NCBI RefSeq assembly: GCF_019100495.1
Contig: NZ_JAHRVA010000001.1
Location: forward strand, 936,597-1,000,596
Length of the DNA: 64,000 nt
DNA from: Falsochrobactrum tianjinense
Lineage (GTDB): Bacteria; Pseudomonadota; Alphaproteobacteria; Rhizobiales; Rhizobiaceae
Direction: 5' to 3'
This document shows positions 49,934 to 59,684 of the stretch, in pieces. Each line of letters starts with the position of its first letter. The stretch's first letter is position 1. Below the pieces are notes generated by a model. The model had not been told where the DNA came from and made no database searches. It was given only the letters and a program-made list of their open reading frames with translations. Made by a program: the position numbers and the translations under genes.

Positions 49934-51076
49934 TCAGGAAAGTGCTTCACGGTAAACTATTTCTATAGAATGCGCCATGGTTTGCAGATTGAAGCGCTCA
50001 TGCAAGCGGGAACTATCGGGCATGGAAGAGCGGAAGGTGCCTTCATCGATTGCCACCGCAAGAAGTTTTTCAGCCAGCGCTCCGATATCCGGCTCCACCA
50101 GTGCAGGGGAATCGGAGCCGAAAATTTCCGCAATGCCGCCGATATTGCTGGCTATCACGCTTTTCCCGGCAGCAAGAGCCTCCAGCACGATATAGGGAAG
50201 CGCTTCCGCACGAGATGGAATGACCATGATCCGGCCAAGAGGTAACGCTTCCCGAGCAGCCATTCCCGGTAGGAAACGGATTTGTTTTGTAATGCCGAGT
50301 TCATTGGCTAGCGCCACGAACTCCGGTTTGTCCGCGCCATCGCCGACTATGGTCGCGGTGAGGGCTTGTCCCTGTTTGTTGCGAATATTGGCAATCGCGC
50401 GGATGAGCAAATCCGGGCCCTTCAATTCGCGCATTGCGCCGATAAAAAGAAAGTCGCTGGCGTCGGCGTTCGTCCCAGCCGGAGAAAACTCCTCGTCCGA
50501 CAGACCATTATAGATGACCGCATGAAGGTCATAGGGCCGACCAACCTTTTCTTCATAGATGCGCTTCTCATGGTTGGAAACGAACAGAATGGCTTCGGTC
50601 AGCGGGGCCAACAACTTCTCGATCAAAAAGACCGCGCCGCCGTGCCGCGTCCTTGTGTCGAAATGCAGGCTGCCGCCATGCGGTGAATAGATACGGGCTA
50701 CGCGAGACCTGAAAACCCGTAAAGCTGAGCCGGACAGGCGGCCATAGACGCCACCTTTGGCGCCATGGCCGTGCAATATGTCCGGCTGCAATTTCTTGAT
50801 GGTGCGGTAGGCCATGAGCGCCGCGCCGAGATCACCGATCCCGATTTGCCGCCGCATGGCGATGCGATGAAGGCCAAGCGCAAGCGTTGGCCGTATTTGC
50901 TCCAGCTCCCCGTCTTCGCGCGCCCCGCCGGTCGTTGCATCGCAAATGATGGCCACCTGATGGCCGTTCGCGGCTTGCCTGCGGGCAAGATCGCACACAT
51001 GACGAAACAGCCCGCCGGTCGGCTCGCGGAAACAATGGACGATTCGAAGCGGGGGAACATTCGTTTCATCGAACAT
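49934..51076 (-). CDS. glycosyltransferase family 4 protein
   Basis: A 380-residue GT-B glycosyltransferase, cytoplasmic or membrane-associated. The N-terminal half has the acceptor domain with IVHCFREPTGGLFRHVCDLA and HGHGAKGGVYGRLSGS; the C-terminal GT1 domain shows FLFIGAMRELKGPDLLIRAI and the donor-site EALPYIVLEALAAGKSVIAS. It is the only clear repeat-unit glycosyltransferase in this locus. Nine bases separate it from the wza-like gene upstream, so they are probably co-transcribed. Confidence 0.9.
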   Translation of the reverse strand: MFDETNVPPLRIVHCFREPTGGLFRHVCDLARRQAANGHQVAIICDATTGGAREDGELEQIRPTLALGLHRIAMRRQIGIGDLGAALMAYRTIKKLQPDILHGHGAKGGVYGRLSGSALRVFRSRVARIYSPHGGSLHFDTRTRHGGAVFLIEKLLAPLTEAILFVSNHEKRIYEEKVGRPYDLHAVIYNGLSDEEFSPAGTNADASDFLFIGAMRELKGPDLLIRAIANIRNKQGQALTATIVGDGADKPEFVALANELGITKQIRFLPGMAAREALPLGRIMVIPSRAEALPYIVLEALAAGKSVIASNIGGIAEIFGSDSPALVEPDIGALAEKLLAVAIDEGTFRSSMPDSSRLHERFNLQTMAHSIEIVYREALS

Positions 51077-51085
51077 TGATCGCCA

Positions 51086-51676
51086 TCAGAACAGGCGTTC
51101 GCGCACATAAATCGTGTCGCCGGGCAAAATCGGATCCGAGATGAGAACCCGCCCTGTCATCACCTCTCCGTTGATCTGACGTGTAATGTCGACATTTTCC
51201 TGATTGGCGCGGGGGGTAAAGCCACCCGCCGCTGCGATAGCTTTTTGAACCGTCATGCCGGGTACATAGGAATATTGCCCCGCAGCGCCGACCTCGCCCA
51301 TGATGAAAAGCGGACGGTAGCGGTCTACTTCGATGCTGACATCGGGATCGCGCAGATAGCCGCCGCGCAGTTTCGATGCGACGATGCCCTCAAGTTGCTT
51401 GACGGTCTTGCCGCTCGCCGGAACGCTGCCGATAAGGGGGAAGGCAATATAGCCAGACTGGTCGACGCTGTAATTGTTGGTGAGGCTTGCTTGTTCAAAA
51501 ACGGTAATGCGAACCCGGTCACCGGAATTTAGCCGGTAAGGCTCGTTTAATGTGGCGTGAAAGGCGGGTGGGGCAGGGCGATAGCCCGAACATGCGGAAA
51601 GCATCATCGCCGTAAGGCCAAGCGCGGCAAGTACCACATGCCTTCTGCGCCTGTTATGAGTTTTCTGCATCGTCAT
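51086..51676 (-). CDS. polysaccharide export lipoprotein (Wza-like)
   Basis: A 196-residue protein of the outer-membrane polysaccharide export family. The start at 51676 has GAGG five bases before it. A lipobox ends the signal peptide (LTAMMLSACSG). The poly-export domain follows (YRLNSGDRVRITVFEQASLT, then YIAFPLIGSVPASGKTVKQL), then one SLBB domain (RPLFIMGEVGAAGQYSYVPG). It is shorter than E. coli Wza and lacks its C-terminal helix, like many rhizobial homologues. Divergent from the Wzc-like gene; the 310 bp between hold both promoters. Confidence 0.9.
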   Translation of the reverse strand: MTMQKTHNRRRRHVVLAALGLTAMMLSACSGYRPAPPAFHATLNEPYRLNSGDRVRITVFEQASLTNNYSVDQSGYIAFPLIGSVPASGKTVKQLEGIVASKLRGGYLRDPDVSIEVDRYRPLFIMGEVGAAGQYSYVPGMTVQKAIAAAGGFTPRANQENVDITRQINGEVMTGRVLISDPILPGDTIYVRERLF

Positions 51677-51987
51677 TTCTGCCTCGGTCACTTCCGAAAA
51701 CCATTCCCGCTCATGGTGCTTCGTTTCCTTGGCATCATCAAAATGCCGTGAAATCCGAATGCTGTTAACAAGCGTTATCGTTTGATTATGGTTAATGGCT
51801 GGTAAAGAACCGTGCCGCGAGCGGAAAATCTTTGTACCAACGATAGTTTATCGTCGCGATCCAACTTAACCCTCTAGTTACCTTGTTCGTTTACGTTTGA
51901 TAACAAAATGGATCTGGTCCAGAAGCGGGAGCCGGTTTCGGGAGAGGCGAGGGTGGTTATATCAAGCCGCGCCTGCGGAGTATCATA

Positions 51988-54102
51988 ATGTCGAGAACCG
52001 ACGATTTGTCGAAAGACGCGGATATTGATATCGGTGCGCTTTTTGAAGGCTTGCGCCGCAGCTGGCTTTTGATCCTCGGCGGCGCGGCTCTTATGGCTGT
52101 GTTGGCGTGGGTATTCTGCCTGCTTCTGACCCCCGACTACCGCGCGGAAACCCGCATCCTTATCGAAGTGGGCGAATCTATCTATACCCGCCCTGATGGG
52201 GAAACAGCGGCGGAACGGCCCTTTCTCGATCCTGAAGGCGTGAAAAGCCAGGTGGAGGTGGTTGCGTCCGCTGATCTGCTCAAGCAGGTTTCAGACCGGC
52301 TCAGACTTACCGAGAAAGAAGGCTTTGTATCAGCAAATACAAAGCCTTGGGCCCACATCCTGATTCTTCTTGGCATGCGCACCAACCCCGCCGATCTGTC
52401 GGAAGAAGAACGGGTTCTCCAAAAGCTTCGCAAAAATCTGGAAGTCTTCAATATCGCCGGCTCGCGGGTGATCGTTATTCAATATATGTCGTCCGACGCG
52501 CGGGAAGCTGCCGATATCGCGAATACGGTTGCCGATGCTTATATCGCCCTTCAGCGCGCAGCAAAGCTTCAGTCGACAGATGATGCGACCGGCTGGCTGG
52601 CCCCAGAAATCGAGGACCTGCGCAACAAGGTGCGCAATTCTGAAAGGAAGGTCGCCAATTATCGCGCCGCCCATGGTCTTCTAACCGGGCAAGCCAACAG
52701 CACAATTGCCTCGCAACAGCTTTCTGAAGTATCGAGTGAGTTGACACGCATCCGCTCCGAGCGCGCCAGCGCCGAGGCCAAGGCGACAAGCGTCCGCACC
52801 GCGCTTGAGGCAGGTATAGCGGTTGATACATTACCTGATGTGATCGCATCTCCCATGATGCAGCGCTTGGCCGAACGGCGTGTTCAGCTTAATACGCAGA
52901 TCGCCGACCTTTCGGTGACGCTGCTTGACGGCCATCCGCGTATCCGCTCTCTGCGTTCACAGTTTGCCGATCTGGATCGCCAGATAGCGGCGGAAGCGCG
53001 CAAATTGCTGGCGAGCCTCGAAAACGAGGTGACGGCGGCGAAGCTGCGTGAGGATGAATTGAATCGCGAGCTTAACCGCGTTAAGGCACAGGCCGCACAG
53101 GCCGATACGCAAGAGGTGGAACTGCGTGCACTTGAACGGGAGGCGGCCGCACAGCGCCAGCTCCTCGAAACTTATCTGACACGCTATCGCGAGGCGGCGT
53201 CGCGCACTGACCGCAATTATGTACCTGCCGATGCACGCATTTTCTCGCGTGCTGATGCACCTGGGGTGCCTTACTATCCAAAAACCTTGCCCATCGTCAG
53301 CTCGACTTTCGTGGCGGGGCTTCTACTTTTGTCGATCTTCGTATTGCTGCGCGAAATGTTTAGCGGTCGGGCTTTTATTCCGCTGGATAGAGACGGTGTC
53401 GAAGCCGTCGAAGAAATTGAAATGCCTGTGATCGCAGCCGCCACTGACATGGCTTCGGTCCCACCGTCGGAAAACGAGTTTGTTTACGAGAAGCCGACGC
53501 CACAACGCCCATTAAGCGCTGCTGAGCCGCACAGCCCCAATAGCGTTGGAAGCGTCGCTGACCGCCTGCTTGAAGGAGAGTTGAAGCGTGTCATCATTGT
53601 CTCGCCTGAAGGCGATCAGGCGGCCCTCGGTTCGATGCGTCTGGTGCGCGAACTGGCAGATCGGGGCAAGCGTGTCATCCTTATCGACATGACAGCTTAT
53701 GGGGTCCTGGGGACGGCGATGCTGGACGGCAAGAACCTGCCGGGCATTACCGAATTGCTCGGGGGGCAGAAGCGCCTTAACGATGTGATCCATAACGACC
53801 ATTTTTCGCAGGCTCATATCATGCCGCTCGGGCTGGCGGACCCGGAAGATGCCATGCGTTCGGTTGAGCGGCTGCCGTTCATTCTCGATGCGCTGGAAAC
53901 GGTCTATGATTTCGTTCTGGTTGAATGTGGAACATCGACCTCGCGGCAGATTCACCGAATTGCCGATGGCCCGGTAGAGGTCATCATGAATATAGTCGAT
54001 CCGGACGACGATGAGGTCGTAAGATCCGCACTGGATATGGATCAGGGGGGCTACGAGGACGTCATTATTCTGATGGATGTGGCCGCAGAAGGGGAAGCCT
54101 AG
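51988..54102 (+). CDS. Wzz/Wzc-like exopolysaccharide copolymerase with degenerate kinase domain
   Basis: A 704-residue inner-membrane protein. Wzz domain: helix about 30-50 (LLILGGAALMAVLAWVFCLL), then a periplasmic region with long coiled coils (about 185-260 and 330-400) and the GNVR/PxxP region before the second helix (about 435-455, FVAGLLLLSIFVLLREM). The C-terminal part (from about 530) aligns with bacterial tyrosine kinases (VIIVSPEGDQAALGSMRLVR) but has no Walker A lysine; the second Walker motif reads VILIDMTAYG instead of the usual LLIDAD, and no tyrosine cluster ends the protein. It is probably a non-catalytic chain-length regulator. Its stop overlaps that of the convergent GNAT gene by four bases. 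Confidence 0.88.
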   Translation: MSRTDDLSKDADIDIGALFEGLRRSWLLILGGAALMAVLAWVFCLLLTPDYRAETRILIEVGESIYTRPDGETAAERPFLDPEGVKSQVEVVASADLLKQVSDRLRLTEKEGFVSANTKPWAHILILLGMRTNPADLSEEERVLQKLRKNLEVFNIAGSRVIVIQYMSSDAREAADIANTVADAYIALQRAAKLQSTDDATGWLAPEIEDLRNKVRNSERKVANYRAAHGLLTGQANSTIASQQLSEVSSELTRIRSERASAEAKATSVRTALEAGIAVDTLPDVIASPMMQRLAERRVQLNTQIADLSVTLLDGHPRIRSLRSQFADLDRQIAAEARKLLASLENEVTAAKLREDELNRELNRVKAQAAQADTQEVELRALEREAAAQRQLLETYLTRYREAASRTDRNYVPADARIFSRADAPGVPYYPKTLPIVSSTFVAGLLLLSIFVLLREMFSGRAFIPLDRDGVEAVEEIEMPVIAAATDMASVPPSENEFVYEKPTPQRPLSAAEPHSPNSVGSVADRLLEGELKRVIIVSPEGDQAALGSMRLVRELADRGKRVILIDMTAYGVLGTAMLDGKNLPGITELLGGQKRLNDVIHNDHFSQAHIMPLGLADPEDAMRSVERLPFILDALETVYDFVLVECGTSTSRQIHRIADGPVEVIMNIVDPDDDEVVRSALDMDQGGYEDVIILMDVAAEGEA

Positions 54103-55259
54103 CGCCGTGCGAATTTGCGGCGCAGGTCTTTCGTGGCCTGCCAAAGGCGAGGATTGCTTTTGATTGACGCAACCGCGTGGGTCTTTATCGAATCGAGCAC
54201 AGTGAATATTTTCCCGGTTGTGCTAAGTGGCATGATCGTATCGTAGATCACTGTTTCGATATCGCACCATTCACGCTTGTATGGTTCGTCGCCAATGCCG
54301 AAATTATAGATTTCATATCCGGTGCCGCAACTGTTCTTGATGTCTTCATAGAACAGGAATTCGCCGGGACTGGCGCTGACCAGTTCATCATTGGCAATGG
54401 CGCTGAATTCAACGGAAGGACCGGGCTTGGCAATCGTTTTTCCCATGAGTGAACGGATTATGCCGCCGACTTCAAGGACTTGCAGTTGAGTGGCTGCATT
54501 CTGTCTGCCTGCGTCTTTCCCGAAGAGGTCCTTGAAAAAAGCCCGCACATCTGTGCCTGCAAAAGGATCGCTGATACCCATCTGCTCAAATCGGTGCGCT
54601 TTGAGGGCGAAGAAAACATCAAGCGTCTGCTCCGCTTCCTTGCGGGTTTGCGGCGAATAGATGCGCCAGCCGCCTGCATCTTCATAACGCCGCCCATGCT
54701 GGCGATGTTTTTTAAGTTTGCGCTTGGCATTGCTGCGTTCAAGCACCGTCTCGAAACCCGAATAGAGCGATGCCGCCAAAACAGGATTGGGATTGGGTCG
54801 GCTGCGCAAGCGTAAAAGTGGGTTGTCCACGCCCGCAAGCTGCGGCAATTGGCGTGTCAGCGACAGGGTGTCGATATCCGGTCTTGCCTGGCGGATGGCC
54901 GCGACAAGTTTCTCCAACCCTGCGCGATCCACAGACACTGTCTGTGAGAAGTTCAGCCATGGAAAATTGCAGTTCGCATGAGAGCCGCCGGGATAGCGCG
55001 CGACGCGTAAACGATCGCTGCCGACGACTTCGAAGGGAAGCATCATCGCTGGTTGACCGCCTGCAAAAAGCGCGGCTATAAAACTGTCCTTATTGACATG
55101 CTTGCGCCAGCATTCCACCCAGCTCAGCGATTGCGCATTGCCATGGATGGCGTCTTCAATCGCTCGGAAACTCTGCAATTGCGCATAATCGGTAATAATG
55201 CGCGGCTCCAGCAGGGCAAGCGCTTGATCGGCTATCCGTCTTTGCCCCGTCCGGTTCAT
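54099..55259 (-). CDS. GNAT-family acetyltransferase (CelD/BcsL-like)
   Basis: A 386-residue protein of the group annotated as acetyltransferases involved in cellulose or exopolysaccharide synthesis. The start at 55259 overlaps the DUF2842 stop by three bases, which suggests coupling. The characteristic central segment is ERSNAKRKLKKHRQHGRRYE, followed by the acetyltransferase domain with VFFALKAHRFEQMGISDPFA, LVSASPGEFLFYEDIKNSCG and YEIYNFGIGDEPYKREWCD. In this neighbourhood it may acylate the exopolysaccharide; this is inference. Confidence 0.82.
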   Translation of the reverse strand: MNRTGQRRIADQALALLEPRIITDYAQLQSFRAIEDAIHGNAQSLSWVECWRKHVNKDSFIAALFAGGQPAMMLPFEVVGSDRLRVARYPGGSHANCNFPWLNFSQTVSVDRAGLEKLVAAIRQARPDIDTLSLTRQLPQLAGVDNPLLRLRSRPNPNPVLAASLYSGFETVLERSNAKRKLKKHRQHGRRYEDAGGWRIYSPQTRKEAEQTLDVFFALKAHRFEQMGISDPFAGTDVRAFFKDLFGKDAGRQNAATQLQVLEVGGIIRSLMGKTIAKPGPSVEFSAIANDELVSASPGEFLFYEDIKNSCGTGYEIYNFGIGDEPYKREWCDIETVIYDTIMPLSTTGKIFTVLDSIKTHAVASIKSNPRLWQATKDLRRKFARR

Positions 55260-55477
55260 CGATTGCGCTTTTGTCGCGGAGGTTGGGCCATCCACCAGAT
55301 GATAGCCATCGCTGGCAGAATCCAGAGAATGCCGGTCAAGAAGAAATAGAGCAGATGCACCCATGCACTTGAATTGGCAAGGAGAGCCACCGCGATCATC
55401 GTGGCGAAAATCGCATAGATGATTACAAGCGCAACCAGCAGAAATGTACCTATGAGTTTTTTCAGCCGAACGGGCAT
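55256..55477 (-). CDS. DUF2842 small membrane protein
   Basis: A 73-residue protein with two hydrophobic helices (about 7-35 and 42-63) and the pattern YAIFATMIAVALLANSSAWV followed by LYFFLTGILWILPAMAIIWW. This is the alphaproteobacterial DUF2842 family of unknown function. Basic residues flank the helices (PVRLKK at the start, QPPRQKRNR at the end). It precedes the GNAT gene with overlap. Confidence 0.85.
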   Translation of the reverse strand: MPVRLKKLIGTFLLVALVIIYAIFATMIAVALLANSSAWVHLLYFFLTGILWILPAMAIIWWMAQPPRQKRNR

Positions 55478-55622
55478 GTCATTCTCCTTCTGCGTGCCAT
55501 CACTATCCCTTGACTACGCATAAAGGAAGCAAAAACGCGGCGGCATGTCGCGTGACGCCAACTTGTAACCGCTTCGCCTATGCGGCATGTATCCTCCAGC
55601 GTACTAGTAAAAGGTGAATGGC

Positions 55623-56696
55623 ATGACGGCAGCATCATTGCAGCGTATGGGACAAGAGTCGGGAACATCAAAGGATGATCGCGACCGTCGCCTCGTGCGC
55701 TATTGGCTCTATGCGGTCTTTGTCGTTCTCGTTGCAATCGTGATGGTGGGCGGCGCCACCCGCATGACGGGTTCGGGCCTGTCTATCACCGAATGGAAGC
55801 CGATCCACGGCGTTATTCCCCCGCTCAACCATGCCGAATGGCTGGAAGAATTCGACAAGTATCGCCAGATCCCGCAATATCAGCAGATCAACAAGGGCAT
55901 GTCCCTTTCGGAATTCCAGTATATCTTCTGGTGGGAATGGGCGCATCGCATGCTGGCGCGGTTCGTCGGCTTTCTGGTCGCCATTCCGCTCGTCTTCTTC
56001 TGGCTGAGCGGACGCCTCAACACGGGCCTGAAATACAGAATGCTCGGCCTGCTGGCGCTTGGCGGCTTGCAGGGCGCCATCGGCTGGTGGATGGTTGCGT
56101 CTGGCCTCAGCGAGCTTACCAGTGTCAGCCAATACCGACTTGCGATCCACCTGACGACGGCCTGTGTCATCATCACGGCGGTGTTTTATATTGCGCGAGG
56201 GCTTGCCAGTTATAGCGAGCGACCGGCGGCGCGCCCGATCCAGCGCTTCGCCGGCTGGCTGGTGCTTGCGGTTCTGGTTCAGATTTATCTGGGCGGGCTT
56301 GTCGCAGGGCTGCATGCGGGCCTCTCCTACAACACCTGGCCGCTCATGGATGGCGCGATCATTCCATCCGATCTGTTCATCCAGTCGCCATGGTGGCGCA
56401 ATCTGTTCGAGAATCCGAAGACCGTGCAGTTCGTACACCGCATGTTCGCCTATACGGTTCTGGTGATGGCCGTGCTTCATGCGGTTCAGGTCTGGCGGAG
56501 TGCGCCGGACACCACCCATGCGCGCCGCACGGTCGTGCTGCTTGGCCTCGTTCTTGTTCAGGCAGTTATCGGCATTGCCACGCTTTTGATGAGTGTGCCG
56601 CTGCATCTTGGGCTGACGCACCAGTTTGTTGCGCTGATCGTCCTGGCCTTCGCCGTCGCGCACTGGCGCGCGACCAAAGGTGCTTACGAGGAATAG
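55623..56696 (+). CDS. ctaA: heme A synthase (COX15/CtaA)
   Basis: A 357-residue membrane enzyme hydroxylating heme O to heme A for cytochrome aa3 oxidase. The ATG at 55623 follows AAAAGG; a GTG three codons earlier is in frame. Eight helices carry the conserved histidines: [48 protein letters not shown] and [13 protein letters not shown]. The long alphaproteobacterial form with [20 protein letters not shown] at the start is clear. It converges with the kinase gene, overlapping by 13 bp. Confidence 0.94.
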   Translation: MTAASLQRMGQESGTSKDDRDRRLVRYWLYAVFVVLVAIVMVGGATRMTGSGLSITEWKPIHGVIPPLNHAEWLEEFDKYRQIPQYQQINKGMSLSEFQYIFWWEWAHRMLARFVGFLVAIPLVFFWLSGRLNTGLKYRMLGLLALGGLQGAIGWWMVASGLSELTSVSQYRLAIHLTTACVIITAVFYIARGLASYSERPAARPIQRFAGWLVLAVLVQIYLGGLVAGLHAGLSYNTWPLMDGAIIPSDLFIQSPWWRNLFENPKTVQFVHRMFAYTVLVMAVLHAVQVWRSAPDTTHARRTVVLLGLVLVQAVIGIATLLMSVPLHLGLTHQFVALIVLAFAVAHWRATKGAYEE

Positions 56697-57517
56697 GCGG
56701 TCTGACGCAGATGTCGCAGCGCGGAAGCGATCTTCAGTTCCCGTGCTTCGCCCTGATCATTCCCGTCCTCGCGATGCCATGCGGCTGAAAGACAGCCATA
56801 AGCGAAAGCATGGTCGAGAATATGGGCAGGCGGGCAACCGATGACCGGCGCGAAGTGCTCCGCCATGCGCTGGGCGCGCTGAAGATCGAGACAAAGATCG
56901 TCACGGTCCAACGGATTGTAGAATATGTTGGCCGCATCGAAGGCTGCATCGCCCACGAGTCCATGCGGGTCGATGGCAAGCCAGCCGCGTGGCCCCCGGA
57001 TGATGTTTTCGTGGTGAATATCGCCATGCAGCGGAACGGCCTTGTATGGCATTGCCAGCAGGCGTTTCGCAAGCCTGGCTGCTTCCGCATAGATCGGCTT
57101 CTTGTCTGTCACGGCAAAGAGGCCGGAGAAATGCTTGTCCAGCGGTTGCAGGTCGGCGGGTATCGGAGCGGGAGCGGGTGTATGCAGCGCGGCAAGTACG
57201 CCTCCGAAAATCTCCAGACATTCGGCATCGCGACCGCTCTTCAAATGTTCATCGAGATGATAGCTGCCCGCATATTCGAGCAGCATCGATGTTCCTTCAA
57301 GGCCGTAAAGGCGTGCAGAGCCATGACCATTCTGCCAGCCAAGATAATGCGCGCCGCGCAACTCCTCCATGCCGGCAGGCTTCAGCTGCTTGACGACGAA
57401 AGCCTCGCCCGGATGGTTCTTGCGTTCAACTTTCCAGACGAGGCTTGAATGCGTATCGGCCAGCGGCGCAAATGCGCCGATATTCCATTCGACGGGAAAT
57501 ACTGGCCTGGCTGCCAT
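56684..57517 (-). CDS. aminoglycoside/hydroxyurea phosphotransferase-family kinase (APH(6)-like)
   Basis: A 277-residue protein of the APH_6_hur group, related to streptomycin 6-phosphotransferase. The catalytic loop [20 protein letters not shown] and the metal-binding [19 protein letters not shown] are intact; the N-lobe lysine is in [13 protein letters not shown]. Chromosomal members usually act on unknown small metabolites, so resistance should not be assumed. Its start shares one base with the argC stop (TGATG), indicating co-translation. Confidence 0.86.
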   Translation of the reverse strand: MAARPVFPVEWNIGAFAPLADTHSSLVWKVERKNHPGEAFVVKQLKPAGMEELRGAHYLGWQNGHGSARLYGLEGTSMLLEYAGSYHLDEHLKSGRDAECLEIFGGVLAALHTPAPAPIPADLQPLDKHFSGLFAVTDKKPIYAEAARLAKRLLAMPYKAVPLHGDIHHENIIRGPRGWLAIDPHGLVGDAAFDAANIFYNPLDRDDLCLDLQRAQRMAEHFAPVIGCPPAHILDHAFAYGCLSAAWHREDGNDQGEARELKIASALRHLRQTAYSS

Positions 57518-58452
57518 CAGGCCTTGCCAAGCATAAGGTTCATGTTTTGCACCGCAGCGCCCGATGCGCCCTTGCCGAGATTGTCGAGCAGGGCCACCAG
57601 ATTGACCTCGCCATCGCCTTGCGTGCCGAAAACGTACAGCTTCATGCCGTCCTTGCCTGCAAGCTCTTCCGCTTCGACACGCGGCAGCTTGCCGCTTGCT
57701 TCAAGCGGAACCACTTCGACAATATTCTGTCCCGCATAGTGCTCCGTCAGAACCGCGTGAACCTTTTCAAGCGAAGGCGAGCCGTCGAGTGCGTCAAGGA
57801 ACAGTGGAACTTGTACGATCATGCCCTGCGGGAAGCGCCCGACGCTGGGGCTGAAGATCGGGCGGCGGTCCAGGCGGCCATGCAATTGCAATTCCGGCAC
57901 ATGCTTGTGCCGCAGGGGCAGGCCGTAGACGAAGTTGCTGGTTGCAAGATGCTCCGGATGGTTCTTGTCTTCCATCTGCGCAATCATCTGCTTGCCGCCG
58001 CCGGTATAGCCGGAAACCGCATTGACGCTGATCGGGTAATCGGCAGGCAGAACCCCGGCATCACGGAGCGGGCGGACAAGCGCAATCGCGCCCGTCGGAT
58101 AGCAGCCGGGATTGGCGACAAGACGTGCTTCCGCAATCCGTTCGCGCTGGCCCTTGGCAAGCTCCGCAAAACCATAGGCCCAGTCCGGGTTCACGCGATG
58201 TGCGGTAGACGTATCGATGACGCGGGTCGAGTTATGACCTTCGAGCAGTGAAACGGCTTCCCTGGAGGCGTCGTCCGGCAGGCACAGGATCGCAATGTCG
58301 GCAGCGCGCAGATAGTCGGCGCGCAAATCCTTGTTGCGGCGCTCGGCTTGCGGAATGGAAATTACTTCAAGGTCGTCCCGCTCGGCAAGGCGGCTGCGAA
58401 TCTGCAAGCCAGTGGTGCCGTGTTCGCCATCGATGAAGATTTTCGGTTTCAT
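57517..58452 (-). CDS. argC: N-acetyl-gamma-glutamyl-phosphate reductase (type 2)
   Basis: A 311-residue NADPH-dependent reductase of arginine synthesis. The N-terminal nucleotide-binding segment is [20 protein letters not shown], and the active-site cysteine is in [18 protein letters not shown]. The compact length and [10 protein letters not shown] motif define the type 2 form. AAAGG precedes the ATG. The kinase gene follows on the same strand with a one-base overlap. Confidence 0.94.
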   Translation of the reverse strand: MKPKIFIDGEHGTTGLQIRSRLAERDDLEVISIPQAERRNKDLRADYLRAADIAILCLPDDASREAVSLLEGHNSTRVIDTSTAHRVNPDWAYGFAELAKGQRERIAEARLVANPGCYPTGAIALVRPLRDAGVLPADYPISVNAVSGYTGGGKQMIAQMEDKNHPEHLATSNFVYGLPLRHKHVPELQLHGRLDRRPIFSPSVGRFPQGMIVQVPLFLDALDGSPSLEKVHAVLTEHYAGQNIVEVVPLEASGKLPRVEAEELAGKDGMKLYVFGTQGDGEVNLVALLDNLGKGASGAAVQNMNLMLGKA

Positions 58453-58547
58453 GCGTTTTGCCTTTGAATTCAGTAATTTACGTCGGTGTCCGGAATCAGT
58501 CTTGTAGCGTGTTGAATCGGTTTCTCAACTGTAAGAATAGTCGCGCC

Positions 58548-59498
58548 TCATCGTCGCGCCTTCTTTTCGGCGAGCAGGCCCAGATAGTACATCGCGATTG
58601 TAGCGCCCGCTATCGCCGTTATATCGGCATGATCATAGGCCGGTGCAACCTCGACCACATCCGCACCCACGAAATCAAGCGTTGCCAGCTTGCGTAGCAC
58701 CGACAGCATCTTGGCCGACGAAGGGCCTCCGGCAACAGGTGTACCTGTGCCCGGTGCGAAAGCGGGGTCCAGACAATCGATGTCGAACGTCAGGTAGGTC
58801 TTCTTGCCACCAGTACGTTTCAGGATTTCCTCGGCAATAACCGCCGCCGGCATATCCTCGACTTCGTGGCCATGGATGATCTTGATGCCGCAATCTTCCG
58901 GCGCATGGGTGCGGATGCCGACCTGGATCGAGTGATCGGGATCGATGATGCCATCGCGCACGGCGCGGGCCACAAACGAACCGTGGTCGATGCGCTTGCC
59001 ATCGTCAAACCATGTGTCCTGATGCGCATCGAACTGCACCAGCGCCAGCGGGCCATATTTGGCGGCGTGGGCCTTTAAAAGCGGCCAGGTAACAAAATGA
59101 TCGCCGCCAAGCGTCAGCAGAAACGCATCCGATTTCAGGATTTTCGCGGCTTCGCGTTCGATGGTCGCGGGCGTTTTGTAATGATTGCCATAGTCGAGCA
59201 GGCAGTCGCCGTAATCGATGACTGCGAGGTTTTCGAACAGATCGCGCTCGAATGGATACTGCGGATCATTGTCGAAGATCGCCGATGCACGCCGGATGGC
59301 TTGCGGGCCGAACCGCGCGCCCGGGCGGTTGGAAACGGCTGCATCGAACGGAATGCCCCAGACGACAGCTTCGGCCCCCTTCAGCGACTTGGTGTAGATC
59401 CGCCGCATGAAGGACAGGATCCCCGCATGGGTCGGGTCTGTGGCGGCGCCGGTCAGGCTGCGGGCTGTGATCGCGTGATCGATGGTTTTCGAGGGCAT
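58548..59498 (-). CDS. speB: agmatinase / ureohydrolase-family protein
   Basis: A 316-residue binuclear manganese enzyme of the arginase family. All metal-ligand motifs are present: LTLGGDHFVTWPLL, ALVQFDAHQDTWFDDG and TFDIDCLDPAFAPGTGTPVA. By similarity it hydrolyses agmatine to putrescine and urea, but guanidinobutyrate or another guanidino compound is possible. GGAG lies ahead of the ATG. Encoded on the same strand as argC, 95 bp apart, so it may read through into it. Confidence 0.9.
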   Translation of the reverse strand: MPSKTIDHAITARSLTGAATDPTHAGILSFMRRIYTKSLKGAEAVVWGIPFDAAVSNRPGARFGPQAIRRASAIFDNDPQYPFERDLFENLAVIDYGDCLLDYGNHYKTPATIEREAAKILKSDAFLLTLGGDHFVTWPLLKAHAAKYGPLALVQFDAHQDTWFDDGKRIDHGSFVARAVRDGIIDPDHSIQVGIRTHAPEDCGIKIIHGHEVEDMPAAVIAEEILKRTGGKKTYLTFDIDCLDPAFAPGTGTPVAGGPSSAKMLSVLRKLATLDFVGADVVEVAPAYDHADITAIAGATIAMYYLGLLAEKKARR

Positions 59499-59551
59499 CT
59501 GTGGCTCCGGGAAGCATGAAACAGATTTTATATAGCGGAAGAGTGGATAAC

Positions 59552-59580
59552 AAAAAAGCGGACCCGAAGGCCCGCTTTTC
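59552..59580 (-). terminator. terminator of rplM-rpsI
   Basis: On the minus strand GCGGGCC-TTCG-GGTCCGC forms a 7-bp stem with one G-U pair and a stable UUCG tetraloop, bracketed by AAAA and TTTT and followed by TTTTTTG. It lies 84 bp past the rpsI stop. Confidence 0.85.
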
Positions 59581-59605
59581 TGTAAGCTCTGAAGCGATAG
59601 ATACT

Positions 59606-59684
59606 AGCGCTTGGAGAACTGGCCCCAAGCGCGCTAGCGCCTGGAGAACTGGCCCTAAGCGCGTTAGCGCTTGGAGAACTGGAA
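59606..59684 (-). repeat. 30-bp tandem repeat duplicating the 3' end of rpsI
   Basis: Three copies of a unit beginning AGCGC(T/C)TGGAGAACTGG on the plus strand occur at 59606, 59636 and 59666, exactly 30 bp apart. The copy at 59666 contains the last codons and overlaps the stop of rpsI; the other two lie beyond the stop. Copies 1 and 2 differ at only a few bases, so the duplication is fairly recent or maintained. Confidence 0.85.
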
